DNA of 64,000 nucleotides from G963677085 sp963677085 (GTDB lineage: Bacteria > Planctomycetota > Planctomycetia > Pirellulales > Thermoguttaceae). The stretch is from positions 248,001 to 312,000 of the forward strand of contig CAXXFH010000002.1 in NCBI GenBank assembly GCA_963677085.2, given 5' to 3'. The notes beneath the pieces are model-generated. The model was not told the origin of the DNA. It was given only the letters and a program-made list of their open reading frames with translations, and did no database searches. Position 1 is the stretch's first letter; each line of letters begins with the position of its first letter. Position numbers and translations under genes: made by a program. Shown here one piece after another: positions 25,068 through 34,640 of the stretch.

Positions 25068-25772
25068 CTACGGCCGCGAGGTCAGGGCTCGGAGGTACGA
25101 GGTGCCTACCACCGGCGGCATCGGAGCCATGATCGACGCTTGGGGCGGAGCGGGAATCTCAGCAGGCGCGGGAGCCTGCGGAGCTTCGGCCGGAGCCGCT
25201 TGCTCGGCGGGAGCCTGCTCGGTGGCGCCACATGCCGGCTCGCAGTAACCTTCGCCGCACGACACGACGACGCACTTGTAGGTCGGCACTTCGCAGACGA
25301 CCTCTTTCTTGACGAGCTTCTTGCGGCAACGGACGGGTCCGCACTTGGGAGCGATGACCTTCCGGCAGCAGTTCAGCACGCCACACGGATCGGTCGCCTT
25401 GGCGATGCACTTGGGGCTGTTCGCGGCTGTGATACCGCAACCAGTCTCGCAGCACCCCTCTTGGCAACCTTCGTCACAGCAGCCATTGCGGTCGCAGCCG
25501 CACTTCAGGCCGAGATCACAGTTGGGAAGCGGAACGCAGAACTCGTCGCATTCCACTGTCCACACATGTTTCTTGACCTTCACGGTATCGCAAACGATCT
25601 TGCAGTACTTTTTCGCACAGCAAGCCGGCTCGCAACAAGCCTTGTCGCAGCAGCCTACGGCCGGACTGCAAGCATTGTCGCAGCACGCCGGCTCACAGCA
25701 GTCCGCGGCATATGCCGCGGTGGTGATCAGGAGGCCGACCACCAGGGACAATGGTGTCGCAATTGTCCTCAT
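25068..25772 (-). CDS. Secreted cysteine-rich protein
   Basis: A 234-residue exported protein; AGGAG precedes ATG 25772. Signal peptide ends near AYAAD (residue ~23). The mature chain has 35 Cys, many as CC pairs in repeats of the type CCEPACC, CCDKACC, GCCDEGC, to about residue 190. After that comes a Pro/Ala-rich tail (QAPAEQAAPAEAPQAPAP) without Cys. Disulfide-locked or metal-binding extracellular structural protein is the natural reading, and similar Cys-rich secreted proteins are typical of planctomycetes, whose walls are rich in cystine. Specific function unknown. Confidence 0.85.
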   Translation of the reverse strand: MRTIATPLSLVVGLLITTAAYAADCCEPACCDNACSPAVGCCDKACCEPACCAKKYCKIVCDTVKVKKHVWTVECDEFCVPLPNCDLGLKCGCDRNGCCDEGCQEGCCETGCGITAANSPKCIAKATDPCGVLNCCRKVIAPKCGPVRCRKKLVKKEVVCEVPTYKCVVVSCGEGYCEPACGATEQAPAEQAAPAEAPQAPAPAEIPAPPQASIMAPMPPVVGTSYLRALTSRP

Positions 25773-25845
25773 ATTTCTATCTCCTCGGGGAACGCACCCG
25801 GTGTTCGAGTGCAATGAATTTCACACTTCAATGTTGGGTTGCATC

Positions 25846-25935
25846 GAAAATGATCGGTTACTCGGAACCGAAAACCTGGAAGTCCAGGTTCCCGTTGGTC
25901 GCCTTCCGCTCATTGACTTTGCAGACGTCTATAGC
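25846..25935 (+). repeat. Dispersed repeat, family C
   Basis: Core CCAGGTTCCCGTTGGTCGCC followed by TTCCGCTCATTGACTTTGCAG. Very similar to 52955-53030 (CCAGGCTCCTGTTGGTCGCC TTCCGCT). It lies directly upstream of the Cys-rich protein gene. Confidence 0.7.
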
Positions 25936-25978
25936 AGGTTAAGACCTGATTGTCAGGTCGGTTTGGTTGTCCGACTCG

Positions 25979-27424
25979 TTAGAAGTCGATCTGGGCCCGA
26001 ACACCAAAGCCATCGCAAGTGCCGTCGACACCGGGGGCATACGCATTGCCTTTGTCGTGCGAGCGAGCACTTACGTAGTTGACCATGAAACGGGTGTAGG
26101 GATTGAGGTACCAGTTCACACCGACGGTGTGCGTGGTGAGAACACCACCGCGAACGCCAGCGTCGCTGAGGTTCAGGTATTCGGCCCGGTAGGCCAATTC
26201 CCAGGCACCCTTGCCTGTGTAGATGCAACCATCTTCGGCACGGACGCGGAAGAAGTTCTCAAGCGGCTTCACGCGGGAGAAGACACCCTGCGTCCGCTTG
26301 TAGGCGCGGTTTTCGCCGGTGAGGAACCAACTGGCGAAGATGTAGCCGCCGTCGAACCGGGGGTTCGCGTTGGCGGTACGATCAAGCCAGTACATGGCGT
26401 ATTCCGCTTGCAGCGAGAAAGGACCGTAAACCAGGGCCGATTCGATGCCCAGGGCGTTCATGTTGTTGACGTCCTGTAACTGTCCCGTGTCGGCCATGTA
26501 GCCGGCCAGGTGGAAGTCGGGACGAGCGCGGAAACGAACGCGGTCAGTGGCGTTGTTCGTTACCGAGGCGATGTCGCGATAGCTGTAGGCCATGCCGAGG
26601 TGCAGCAATCCGCGACCTTCGGTAGCCTCATCGTACCACGGTAGGTAGGTGAAACGAGCGTCGACAGCCGTGCCGCCGTCGTCATCGAAATCGTCGAAGG
26701 GGAACTCTGGTGGATCGGAGTTTTCGCGGGCCACGTAGGCACCCAGCCACCAAGTCATCCGTTCACAGGCGTCATAGTCCCAGGCCATCACACCGGTCTT
26801 ACGACCGCCGACGTTACCCAGTTCGCTGATAATGCTGCGTTCCATGAACGTGATGTAGTTGGAGCTGGTTTGCGTTTCCAGACCCCAGCACTCGTAGAAT
26901 TGACCAACGCGAACGTGACCCAGATAGGGCAGCTCGTTGATCTGGAAGTACACGTCCTTGAACGCGGCATCGCCACCGGCAAAGTCGAGTTGGAATTTGT
27001 ACTCGATGACGTCGAAACCCTCGCCTTTCAAGAAGATACGGGCACGACGCGGCTCGGTACCGTTGAGGAAGTCGCCGTCGCGATTAATGCTAACGGCGTT
27101 CTGGTCGAAGGTCTCCCAGTCCCATTGCATGCGACCACCGACGGTAACCGACATTTTGCCGGCAGCCTTCTTTTTGGCGGCGGCGTCCTTGTCCTTGATC
27201 TTCTTCAAGGCAGCTTCTAATTCCTCCACACGCTCGGACAAGCCGGCGTCGTCCGCAGAGAAATTAACGAGTTGGGCATCCGTCGCCTGGGTGTTAGGCG
27301 TTGGATACGCCACGGCCTGATAGGCCGGGTCGAAGGCGGGCGCAATTCCTTGAGCGTTCGCAACGCTACAAGAAACGGCCGCAGCTAGCCCGAAGGCTAG
27401 CCAGAAAAACGTACGTCCGTGCAT
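25979..27424 (-). CDS. Outer-membrane porin, phosphate-selective OprO/OprP type
   Basis: A 481-residue porin. Start 27424 follows GGGGGAG; signal peptide to about residue 24 (VANA). Residues ~50-80 form a coiled coil (LSERVEELEAALKKIKDKD), used by planctomycete and other porins for trimerisation or wall attachment. The rest is beta-barrel like, starting SVTVGGRMQWDWETF and with alternating aromatic strands (LPYLGHVRVGQFYECWGLE, FSLQAEYAMYWLDR, WELAYRAEYLNLSD) and a terminal Phe (AQIDF). It would allow anion or small-solute passage. No transport genes are adjacent. The family name is by overall pattern; ion selectivity cannot be judged. Confidence 0.88.
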   Translation of the reverse strand: MHGRTFFWLAFGLAAAVSCSVANAQGIAPAFDPAYQAVAYPTPNTQATDAQLVNFSADDAGLSERVEELEAALKKIKDKDAAAKKKAAGKMSVTVGGRMQWDWETFDQNAVSINRDGDFLNGTEPRRARIFLKGEGFDVIEYKFQLDFAGGDAAFKDVYFQINELPYLGHVRVGQFYECWGLETQTSSNYITFMERSIISELGNVGGRKTGVMAWDYDACERMTWWLGAYVARENSDPPEFPFDDFDDDGGTAVDARFTYLPWYDEATEGRGLLHLGMAYSYRDIASVTNNATDRVRFRARPDFHLAGYMADTGQLQDVNNMNALGIESALVYGPFSLQAEYAMYWLDRTANANPRFDGGYIFASWFLTGENRAYKRTQGVFSRVKPLENFFRVRAEDGCIYTGKGAWELAYRAEYLNLSDAGVRGGVLTTHTVGVNWYLNPYTRFMVNYVSARSHDKGNAYAPGVDGTCDGFGVRAQIDF

Positions 27425-28096
27425 CTGATTCTCCCCCATTGCAGGAAAGTAAGGAGTGGACTTTTCTCCGTTAGTCCAGAAACCGTTTCGCCCGCGGTGA
27501 GGTGTGGTACTGTGTGGTGTGTGGGTCGGGAAGGGTAGCTGATGTCGCCGCGCAATTCCCCATTTCCCGCCAGCGACTGTCTGCTCGAGGCATACCCTGG
27601 GTGTGATCCGACAAACCGGTACCGCAGGCACTCTAAGAAGGATTGTCGGGACCTTCCCAGGGTGAATTAAACCAGGAGACGGTGGGCAAAGCGCGATCCG
27701 GCCAAAAATGTATGACCCAGAATGCTACAACCCTGTTGCAGTGAATAACCGTCACAAAAAGAACGCCTCCGGCGTGGGGAACACTAACATGATGCTAATA
27801 AATTTCATGTCTTAAGGTGGGGGGGCGGAAAAAAATCGGTTTGGGGATGTGGCATGCCGGGTGGTGGAATGGTGGTCGTGTGTTGTTGTTTTCCTGCGGT
27901 TATTCGGTGACCCAAATGGAGTGTCTAAAGAACGAGAGCCGCGGTAGCAAAGTCAAAGAGAAGTTCAGGGAGAGCCAGGGCCTCAGAGACTGTGGAAAAA
28001 ATTCGACGAGCTCTCGACCTGTCGCCAAAAAGAACCCGGCGAATATCTATCCCACGATGGCTCACGGCCGGGGGGCGTGGTGGCACCCTAGTGGGC

Positions 28097-28181
28097 TTCG
28101 ACTGACGGATTGGCCATGGGCAGCTTGCCTGCCCTTGCCTCGGCCGCAGTGGATAAGCCGTCACTGGCACCCGTCAATCGA
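28097..28181 (-). repeat. Inverted-repeat element, family A copy 2
   Basis: Ends TTCGACTGACGG (28097-28108) and CCGTCAATCGA (28171-28181), with GTTTGA just outside the latter. Its interior (GGCCATGGGCAGCTTGCC then TGCCCTTGCCTCGGC) is the reverse complement of copy 1 at 1049-1133. About 85 bp, as copy 1. Confidence 0.75.
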
Positions 28182-28386
28182 GTGTTTGACGCAACGATGG
28201 GTGCCTGTCATGTAACGCTCACAGTCGCCTGGGGGGGGAGTTGCTGATGATGCCTGGGTGTCATCTATCGGGGGAGAGGCGAAAAGCCAACGTTTTGAGG
28301 TGATTTTCCGATCGGGCGGTGGAAGGTGGCGTATTGGCTAGGGATATGGATTTCCCGGGGTTCCAATTGTTAATTTTGTTTGGTCA

Positions 28387-28417
28387 TTGACATTAGGCGA
28401 GCTAATGATACGATAAT
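28387..28417 (+). promoter_or_regulatory. Candidate promoter of gltBD
   Basis: TTGACA at 28387-28392 and GATAAT at 28412-28417, spacing 19 bp, a little long. Transcription from here would give a leader of about 180 nt containing the stem described at 28454-28542. Confidence 0.4.
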
Positions 28418-28453
28418 CTAGTACGAGTCGCACGACTCCCGGGGGCATCCTTT

Positions 28454-28542
28454 GCGGACCAACCCGAGTGACCGGGGTAGCCGAGCAGGGGACAATTTGC
28501 CCGACTACCATCCATCGGGCGGTGCGCCAAACGTTGGTCCGC
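28454..28542 (+). ncRNA. Candidate structured 5' leader of gltB
   Basis: A perfect 10-bp inverted repeat, GCGGACCAAC (28454-28463) and GTTGGTCCGC (28533-28542), encloses 69 nt. Inside, ACCG (28471-28474) can pair with CGGT (28520-28523), and GGTAG (28476-28480) with CTACC (28505-28509), all nested. Such a closing stem with internal helices is riboswitch-like, but I recognise no known class. It ends 63 nt before the gltB start. Confidence 0.4.
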
Positions 28543-28605
28543 TGCAGCAGGCCAGTACTGCGCGCCGCTCTCTCCAACTCTTACTGCAAGCTGGATTACG
28601 CTACG

Positions 28606-31600
28606 ATGAGCATTGGTTTACCGAAAGCCGAAGGACTCTACGATCCGCGGTTCGAGCACGACGCCTGTGGTATTGGGGCGATCGTGAATATCTCGGGCGC
28701 GCGCGATCATGCGATCGTGGAGCAGGGCCTTCAGATCCTCATGAATCTGCAACACCGTGGTGCGGCGGGCGCCGACGGTGTTACCGGCGACGGGGCTGGT
28801 ATCCTCATGCAGATTCCGCACGAATTTGTCACGGCTGAAGCGGAGAGCCTGGGCATTTCATTGCCCGGCCTGTTTCAGTATGGCGTGGCCATGGTCTTTT
28901 TGCCGCGGAACGAAGAAACGCGGTTGCGGTGCGAGGAAATCCTCGTCGAGGAGATCGTCGACGGCGGCCTGAAGCCGCTCGGTTGGCGGGATGTGCCCGT
29001 CGACAACTCGTGCCTGGGACAGATCGCTCGCTCGTCGGAACCGGTGATTCGGCAACTGTTCATCAGCGGGGAAGGCCTCGAAGACGAAGAACTCGAACGG
29101 AAGTTGTTCCTGATCCGCAAACGGTCGGAGCACCGTGTGCGCAACCGCTTGGGCGATGAGGGCGAGGGCTTTTATGTGCCTTCGATGTCGTGCCGCACGA
29201 TCTGCTACAAGGGCATGTTCCTGGCGCCGCAGCTAGCAACCTATTATCCGGATCTCTCCGATCCGCGTTTCGCGACGGCGTTGGCCCTGGTCCATCAGCG
29301 CTACAGTACCAATACGTTTCCCAGTTGGAAGCTGGCGCAGCCGTTCCGGATGATTGCCCACAACGGCGAGATCAATACCTTGCGAGGTAACGCGCATCGT
29401 TTGCAGGGATATGAAAAAACGATGCATTCACCTCTGTTGGCCGACGACCTGTCGGATATCTTCCCGGTCCTGGAGCCGAAAGTCAGCGACTCGGCCTGTT
29501 TCGACAATGCCATGGAGTTGCTTGTCCGCGCGGGCCGGTCGGCGCCGCATGCGATGATGATGATGGTTCCCGAGGCATTCGGCGAGCGGTACCACATGAG
29601 TACCGACAAACGCGCGTTCTACGAGTACCACTCGGCGATCATGGAGCCGTGGGACGGGCCGGCAGCTATGGTCTTTACCGATGGACGTCTGATCGGCGGC
29701 ACCCTCGACCGCAACGGTTTGCGACCGTGCCGCTACACGGTGACCAACGACGGTTTAGTCGTGGTGGCCAGTGAAGCGGGGGTGATCGAGTTTCCGCCCG
29801 AGCGAGTTCACCAGAAGGGTCGCCTTCAGCCAGGCCGCATGTTCCTGGTTGACACACGCGAAGGGCGTATCGTGGTCGACAACGACGTGAAAGGGAAGAT
29901 CGCTCGACAGAAGCCGTATCGTCGTTGGTTGGAGGAAAACCGCATTGAACTGCGTGGGTTGTTCCAGCCGGCTCGAACTCGGCCCACCGACCCGAAGGCC
30001 GTGGCCCAGTGTCTTCGAGTGTTTGGCTACACCCGCGAAGAACTGCTGATGCTCGTGGGGCCCATGGCCGCGAATGGCCAGGAGCCGATCGGTTCGATGG
30101 GAACCGATACGCCGCTGGCCGTATTGTCCGACCGTTCGAAGTTGCTGTTCTGCTACTTCAAGCAGTTGTTCGCCCAGGTGACCAATCCGCCGATCGATCC
30201 GTTGCGGGAAGGGTTGGTTATGTCGCTGATGACCTTCACGGGCAAGCAGCGCAACCTGTTGGCTGAAACGCCCGAACACTGCAAGCAATTGAAGCTACCG
30301 CATCCGATTCTCACCAATGAGGACGTGCATCGGCTTCGCAGCGCCCAACGCGACGACTTCAAAGTGGCTACCATCGACGCGGTGTTCGACGCCACGGCCG
30401 GCAATTCCGCGGAAGCGTTGCGAAAGGCACTCGAGGACATGGTTACCGCGGCGGCCGAAGCGATTCGCGGCGGCGCGTCGTTGCTGATCATCAGCGATCG
30501 GACTGTCTCTCCCGAAAAGGCGCCAATTCCCAGTCTCCTGGCTACGGCCGCATTGCACCATGGTCTGTTGGAACTGCGATTGCGCAGCGAGGCCGGCATT
30601 GTCGTCGAAAGTGGCGAGCCGCGCGAGGTGATGCATTTTTGCTTGCTTTGTGGTTATGGTGCCAACGCGGTGAACCCCTACATGGCGTTCGAAGCCATCA
30701 GCAAGCTGCAACAAGAAGGCGATTTGCCGGAAGACGTGGATCTGGATCAACTCACCGACCAATACATTACGGCCATCAAGAAGGGCATCCTCAAGACGAT
30801 GTCGAAGATGGGAATCTCCACGCTGCGAAGCTACCATTCGGCTCAGCAGTTCGAGGCGGTCGGGTTGGAACGAACCGTGGTCGACAAATACTTCACCGGC
30901 ACGGCATCGCGTATCGGTGGTGCCGATCTGGGAGTGATTGCCGAAGAAGCCCTAGCACGCCATCGCGAAGCCTACGGGCCGCGCGAGGCCGGTACACTCG
31001 ATCTTGACTTCGGCGGCGAATACCACGTGCGGCTCGACGGTGAGAAGCATCTCTGGAATGCCGATACTATCACGCTGTTGCAGCGTGCGGTGATCGACAA
31101 TAACGAAGAGATGTACTTGAAGTATGCCCAGGAGATTAACGACCAGAGCCGGCAGCTTTGTACTTTGCGGGGACTGTTTGAGTTTGCGCCAGGCGAGTCG
31201 GTGCCTCTGGACGAGGTTGAACCGGCCAGCGAAATCGTCAAGCGGTTTTACACGGGCGCGATTTCCCACGGCTCGATCAGCAAAGAAGCCCACGAGACAT
31301 TGGCCATCGCCATGAACCGGCTGGGGGCCATGTCGAATACGGGCGAGGGTGGCGAAGACCCGGCCCGTTATACGCCGCTGCCCAACGGCGACTCGGCCAG
31401 TTGTGCCGTGAAACAGGTGGCCAGCGGACGATTCGGAGTGACGATGGATTACCTTTCGCACGCCCGAATGATCCAAATCAAAATGGCTCAGGGGGCAAAG
31501 CCGGGGGAAGGTGGCCAGCTTCCGGGGCACAAAGTGAGTGAAGAGATCGCACGATTGCGACACTCCACCCCGGGGGTATCGTTGATTTCGCCACCGCCGC

Positions 31601-33189
31601 ATCACGACATCTACTCGATCGAAGACCTGGCTCAATTGATTTTCGATCTGAAATGCAGCAACCCTGCCAGCCGCGACGGAAAGGTGCCGGGAGCGATGGT
31701 CTCGGTGAAGCTGGTGGCCGAGGTGGGTGTCGGAACGGTGGCGGCCGGCGTGGCCAAGGGAATGGCCGACGAAGTGCTCATTAGCGGCCACGATGGCGGC
31801 ACGGGAGCCAGTCCTCTGTCGTCGATCAAGTATGCTGGTTGTCCCTGGGAAATCGGCTTGGCCGAAACCCAACAAACGTTGGTCAAAAACGGTCTGCGCG
31901 ATCGGATCATCGTTCAAACCGACGGCCAAATGCGCACCGGCCGCGATGTGGTGATCGGGGCCATGCTGGGGGCCGATAAGTTTGGCTTCGGCACGTCGGC
32001 CCTGGTGGCGTTGGGGTGTATTTTGATGCGGAAGTGCCACCTGGGAACCTGCCCGGTCGGTATCGCTACGCAGAAAGAAGAGCTTCGTGCTCGATTCAAC
32101 GGCAAGGCGGAGTTCGTCGTGCGGTTTTTGACCTTCCTGGCCGAAGAAATCAGGCGGCTGATGGCCGAATTGGGTTTCCGGAAGTTCGACGACATGATTG
32201 GTCGGGTAGACCGGCTTGCGTGTCGCAAGGCCATCGACCATTGGAAGGCCAAAGGCCTCGACTTCACGGCCGTCTTTGCCAAACCCCCGCAGCCTGAGGG
32301 TTGCGATCTTCGATATACGAAGAAGCAACGCAACGTGGTGGCCGATCACTTCGATTGGTCGATTCTCGATCAGCTACAGGAGAACATCGAGAGCAAAACG
32401 TCCGTGGAACTCGACTTGAAGGTCCGCAACGTTTACCGAACGGTCGGCACTGTGTTGAGCAACCATATTGTTCGGCGCTATGGCGCGGGCGGTTTGCCCG
32501 ACAATACCATCCAACTGAACATGAGCGGTTCGGCCGGCCAGAGCTTCGGCGCGTTCCTTTGTCCTGGCGTTACTCTGAGATTAGAGGGCGAAGCGAACGA
32601 CTACACGGGCAAGGGGCTTTCGGGCGGACGGATCGTGGTGGTGACTCCGCCCGGATCGCAGTTCGAACCCAGCGTGAACGTAATCGTCGGCAATACGCTT
32701 CTCTACGGAGCAACCAGCGGCGAGGTTTTCATCAACGGTCTGGCCGGCGAGCGGTTTGCGGTTCGTAATAGCGGGGTCCACGCGGTTGTCGAGGGCGTCG
32801 GGGACCACGGTTGCGAATACATGACCGGTGGTGTGGTGGTGGTGCTCGGCCGGACCGGTCGGAACTTTGCGGCCGGTATGAGCGGAGGCATCGCCTACGT
32901 GCTCGACGAGCATCAATTGTTCGACACCCTCTGCAATCTCGACATGGTCGACCTCGAACCGGTCTTCCATGAAGAAGATATCAACGTGCTGCACGAACTG
33001 ATCACCAAGCATTATCAGTGGACCGGCAGCAAGCGAGCTCGGAATATTCTCGACAACTGGGACATCAGCGTGGGCAAGTTCGTCAAGGTCATGCCCATCG
33101 ACTATCGCAAAGCCCTCGAACGCCTCAAAGAACGCGAGGCAGCGAAGCGCGACGAGACACGTATGACGGAGGAGGTGTTCAGTGGGTAG
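28606..33189 (+). CDS. gltB: Glutamate synthase (NADPH-type), large subunit
   Basis: A 1527-residue GOGAT alpha subunit making glutamate from glutamine and 2-oxoglutarate. The start at 28606 gives a short propeptide before the catalytic Cys21 in HDACGIGAIVN, which is exposed after cleavage. Residues ~21-430 are the class II glutaminase domain (LQHRGAAGADG, HQRYSTNT, HNGEINT); the central and FMN-binding barrel follow (GEGGEDPARY, SVKLVAEVGVGTVA, SGHDGGTGASP); the 3Fe-4S Cys residues are in MRKCHLGTCPVGIATQ (~1140); the C-terminal right-handed beta-helix carries GEANDYTGKGLSGGRIVV. Length is typical. It overlaps gltD by 8 bp; both form the ammonia-assimilation operon with gltD. Confidence 0.98.
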   Translation: MSIGLPKAEGLYDPRFEHDACGIGAIVNISGARDHAIVEQGLQILMNLQHRGAAGADGVTGDGAGILMQIPHEFVTAEAESLGISLPGLFQYGVAMVFLPRNEETRLRCEEILVEEIVDGGLKPLGWRDVPVDNSCLGQIARSSEPVIRQLFISGEGLEDEELERKLFLIRKRSEHRVRNRLGDEGEGFYVPSMSCRTICYKGMFLAPQLATYYPDLSDPRFATALALVHQRYSTNTFPSWKLAQPFRMIAHNGEINTLRGNAHRLQGYEKTMHSPLLADDLSDIFPVLEPKVSDSACFDNAMELLVRAGRSAPHAMMMMVPEAFGERYHMSTDKRAFYEYHSAIMEPWDGPAAMVFTDGRLIGGTLDRNGLRPCRYTVTNDGLVVVASEAGVIEFPPERVHQKGRLQPGRMFLVDTREGRIVVDNDVKGKIARQKPYRRWLEENRIELRGLFQPARTRPTDPKAVAQCLRVFGYTREELLMLVGPMAANGQEPIGSMGTDTPLAVLSDRSKLLFCYFKQLFAQVTNPPIDPLREGLVMSLMTFTGKQRNLLAETPEHCKQLKLPHPILTNEDVHRLRSAQRDDFKVATIDAVFDATAGNSAEALRKALEDMVTAAAEAIRGGASLLIISDRTVSPEKAPIPSLLATAALHHGLLELRLRSEAGIVVESGEPREVMHFCLLCGYGANAVNPYMAFEAISKLQQEGDLPEDVDLDQLTDQYITAIKKGILKTMSKMGISTLRSYHSAQQFEAVGLERTVVDKYFTGTASRIGGADLGVIAEEALARHREAYGPREAGTLDLDFGGEYHVRLDGEKHLWNADTITLLQRAVIDNNEEMYLKYAQEINDQSRQLCTLRGLFEFAPGESVPLDEVEPASEIVKRFYTGAISHGSISKEAHETLAIAMNRLGAMSNTGEGGEDPARYTPLPNGDSASCAVKQVASGRFGVTMDYLSHARMIQIKMAQGAKPGEGGQLPGHKVSEEIARLRHSTPGVSLISPPPHHDIYSIEDLAQLIFDLKCSNPASRDGKVPGAMVSVKLVAEVGVGTVAAGVAKGMADEVLISGHDGGTGASPLSSIKYAGCPWEIGLAETQQTLVKNGLRDRIIVQTDGQMRTGRDVVIGAMLGADKFGFGTSALVALGCILMRKCHLGTCPVGIATQKEELRARFNGKAEFVVRFLTFLAEEIRRLMAELGFRKFDDMIGRVDRLACRKAIDHWKAKGLDFTAVFAKPPQPEGCDLRYTKKQRNVVADHFDWSILDQLQENIESKTSVELDLKVRNVYRTVGTVLSNHIVRRYGAGGLPDNTIQLNMSGSAGQSFGAFLCPGVTLRLEGEANDYTGKGLSGGRIVVVTPPGSQFEPSVNVIVGNTLLYGATSGEVFINGLAGERFAVRNSGVHAVVEGVGDHGCEYMTGGVVVVLGRTGRNFAAGMSGGIAYVLDEHQLFDTLCNLDMVDLEPVFHEEDINVLHELITKHYQWTGSKRARNILDNWDISVGKFVKVMPIDYRKALERLKEREAAKRDETRMTEEVFSG

Positions 33190-34612
33190 TCCAACCGGAT
33201 TTCTAGAATTTTCCCGGGCGAAGATTGGCTATCGCCCGATTGAAGAACGCATCAAGAATTGGGAAGAGTTCGATCAGCCGTTGGCCAATCGGGTGCTTAC
33301 CGAACAGGCCGCGCGCTGCATGGACTGCGGAATTCCGTTTTGTCATGCCACCGGGTGTCCGGTGAAAAACCGAATTCCCGAGTTCAACGACATGGTCTAC
33401 CGCGGTCATTGGCGGAAGGCTTCGGAGAATCTCCACTCGACGAACAACTTCCCGGAAATGACCGGTCGCGTGTGTCCCGCGCCCTGTGAGGCCGCATGCA
33501 CGTTGGCGATCAACGACGACGCCGTCAACATCAAACATATCGAGTATCAGATCGTCGAGCGGGCGTTCCGAGAAGGGTGGATCGAGCCGCTGAGACCGGC
33601 CCGGCGTACCGGCAAGAAAGTGGCCGTGGTCGGTTCCGGACCGGCCGGCTTGGCCGCCGCGCAACAGTTGGCTCGGGCCGGGCACATGGTGGTCGTGTTC
33701 GAGCAGTCAGACCGCATTGGCGGCCTGCTCCGCTACGGAATTCCCGACTTCAAGCTCAACAAGCAGATCATCGACCGCCGCTTGGAACAGATGGTCGCCG
33801 AAGGTGTACAGTTCGAGCCCGGCGTGTGTGTTGGCCACGATATCTCGGCAAAGTACCTGCGAAATCACTTCGACGCCATCATGCTCTGCATGGGTGCCGG
33901 ACAACCTCGTAAGTTGCAGGCGCCCGGCGCGGATCTTGCCGGTGTTCACCTGGCGATGGATTTTCTGCCCCAGCAGAACCAACGCGTGGCGGGCGATCCG
34001 TTGCCGACCAGCGGCGAAGGAATCATTTACGCCAAAGACAAGCACGTCGTGGTAATCGGCGGCGGCGACACGGGCAGCGACTGCGTGGGCACGTCGATCC
34101 GTCAGGGCGCCAAGTCGGTGACCCAAGTGGAAATTCTCGCCCAGCCGCCCGAGGGTTCCAATCCAACCACCCCCTGGCCCAACTGGCCGGTCATCATGCG
34201 AACCTCCAGTTCGCAACAGGAGGGTTGCGAACGCCGCTGGAGTGTGTTGACCAAGGAACTCGTCGGCGCCGATGGCAAGGTCAACGAACTTCGCGGCTGC
34301 CTTGTCGATTGGAACAACGACAGTGGCAAGGGTTGGCAAATGAGCGAACGTTCCGGCAGCGACTTCTCTCTGCCGGCCGACCTGGTGCTTCTGGCCATGG
34401 GGTTTGTTCACGTGGTCCACGAGGGATTGGTCGAGGAGCTTGGTCTTAAGCTCGACGGCCGTGGCAACGTGATAGTCGACCGCTGGATGACCACCCAGCC
34501 GAGCGTTTTCGCTGCCGGCGACACGGTCCGCGGCGCCTCGTTGGTGGTTCACGCCATCAACCACGGTCGGCTCGCCGCCCGCTCGTGCGACGAGTGGCTG
34601 CAGACGCAATAG
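33182..34612 (+). CDS. gltD: Glutamate synthase, small subunit
   Basis: A 476-residue GOGAT beta subunit that oxidises NAD(P)H and passes electrons to the large subunit. GTG start at 33182 overlaps gltB; GGAGG lies just upstream. N-terminal Fe-S Cys set: CMDCGIPFCHATGCPV and CPAPCEAACTLAIND. FAD-binding VVGSGPAGLAAAQQLARAG, then the second dinucleotide site VVIGGGDTGSDCVGTSIRQG, and the terminal AAGDTVRGASLVVHAINHGR. Length is normal. It ends 28 bp from the convergent glycosidase-like gene. Confidence 0.98.
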   Translation: MGSPTGFLEFSRAKIGYRPIEERIKNWEEFDQPLANRVLTEQAARCMDCGIPFCHATGCPVKNRIPEFNDMVYRGHWRKASENLHSTNNFPEMTGRVCPAPCEAACTLAINDDAVNIKHIEYQIVERAFREGWIEPLRPARRTGKKVAVVGSGPAGLAAAQQLARAGHMVVVFEQSDRIGGLLRYGIPDFKLNKQIIDRRLEQMVAEGVQFEPGVCVGHDISAKYLRNHFDAIMLCMGAGQPRKLQAPGADLAGVHLAMDFLPQQNQRVAGDPLPTSGEGIIYAKDKHVVVIGGGDTGSDCVGTSIRQGAKSVTQVEILAQPPEGSNPTTPWPNWPVIMRTSSSQQEGCERRWSVLTKELVGADGKVNELRGCLVDWNNDSGKGWQMSERSGSDFSLPADLVLLAMGFVHVVHEGLVEELGLKLDGRGNVIVDRWMTTQPSVFAAGDTVRGASLVVHAINHGRLAARSCDEWLQTQ

Positions 34613-34640
34613 CCGAGCCTGAGCGGTTATCCAGGGCGCA

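Larger units (their letters stand above)
27425..28605. other. Long intergenic region upstream of gltB
   Basis: About 1.2 kb without a convincing gene. It contains a small inverted repeat CTACAAC-CCT-GTTGCAG near 27730, a family A element at 28097-28181, a candidate promoter at 28387-28417 and a structured leader at 28454-28542. An open frame at 27817-28215 has no recognisable features and runs through the repeat. Confidence 0.55.

Noticed and set aside
27817..28215. 132-codon frame before gltB
   Set aside because: No motifs, odd composition, and passes through a family A repeat.
28468..28605. N-terminal extension of gltB from GTG 28468
   Set aside because: Adds 46 residues without family similarity and runs through the structured leader; the Cys propeptide fits the ATG at 28606.
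30952..32349. 465-codon open frame on the minus strand
   Set aside because: Lies entirely antisense to gltB, which has full-length family motifs; composition (His/Arg-rich) is typical of a shadow frame in high-GC DNA.
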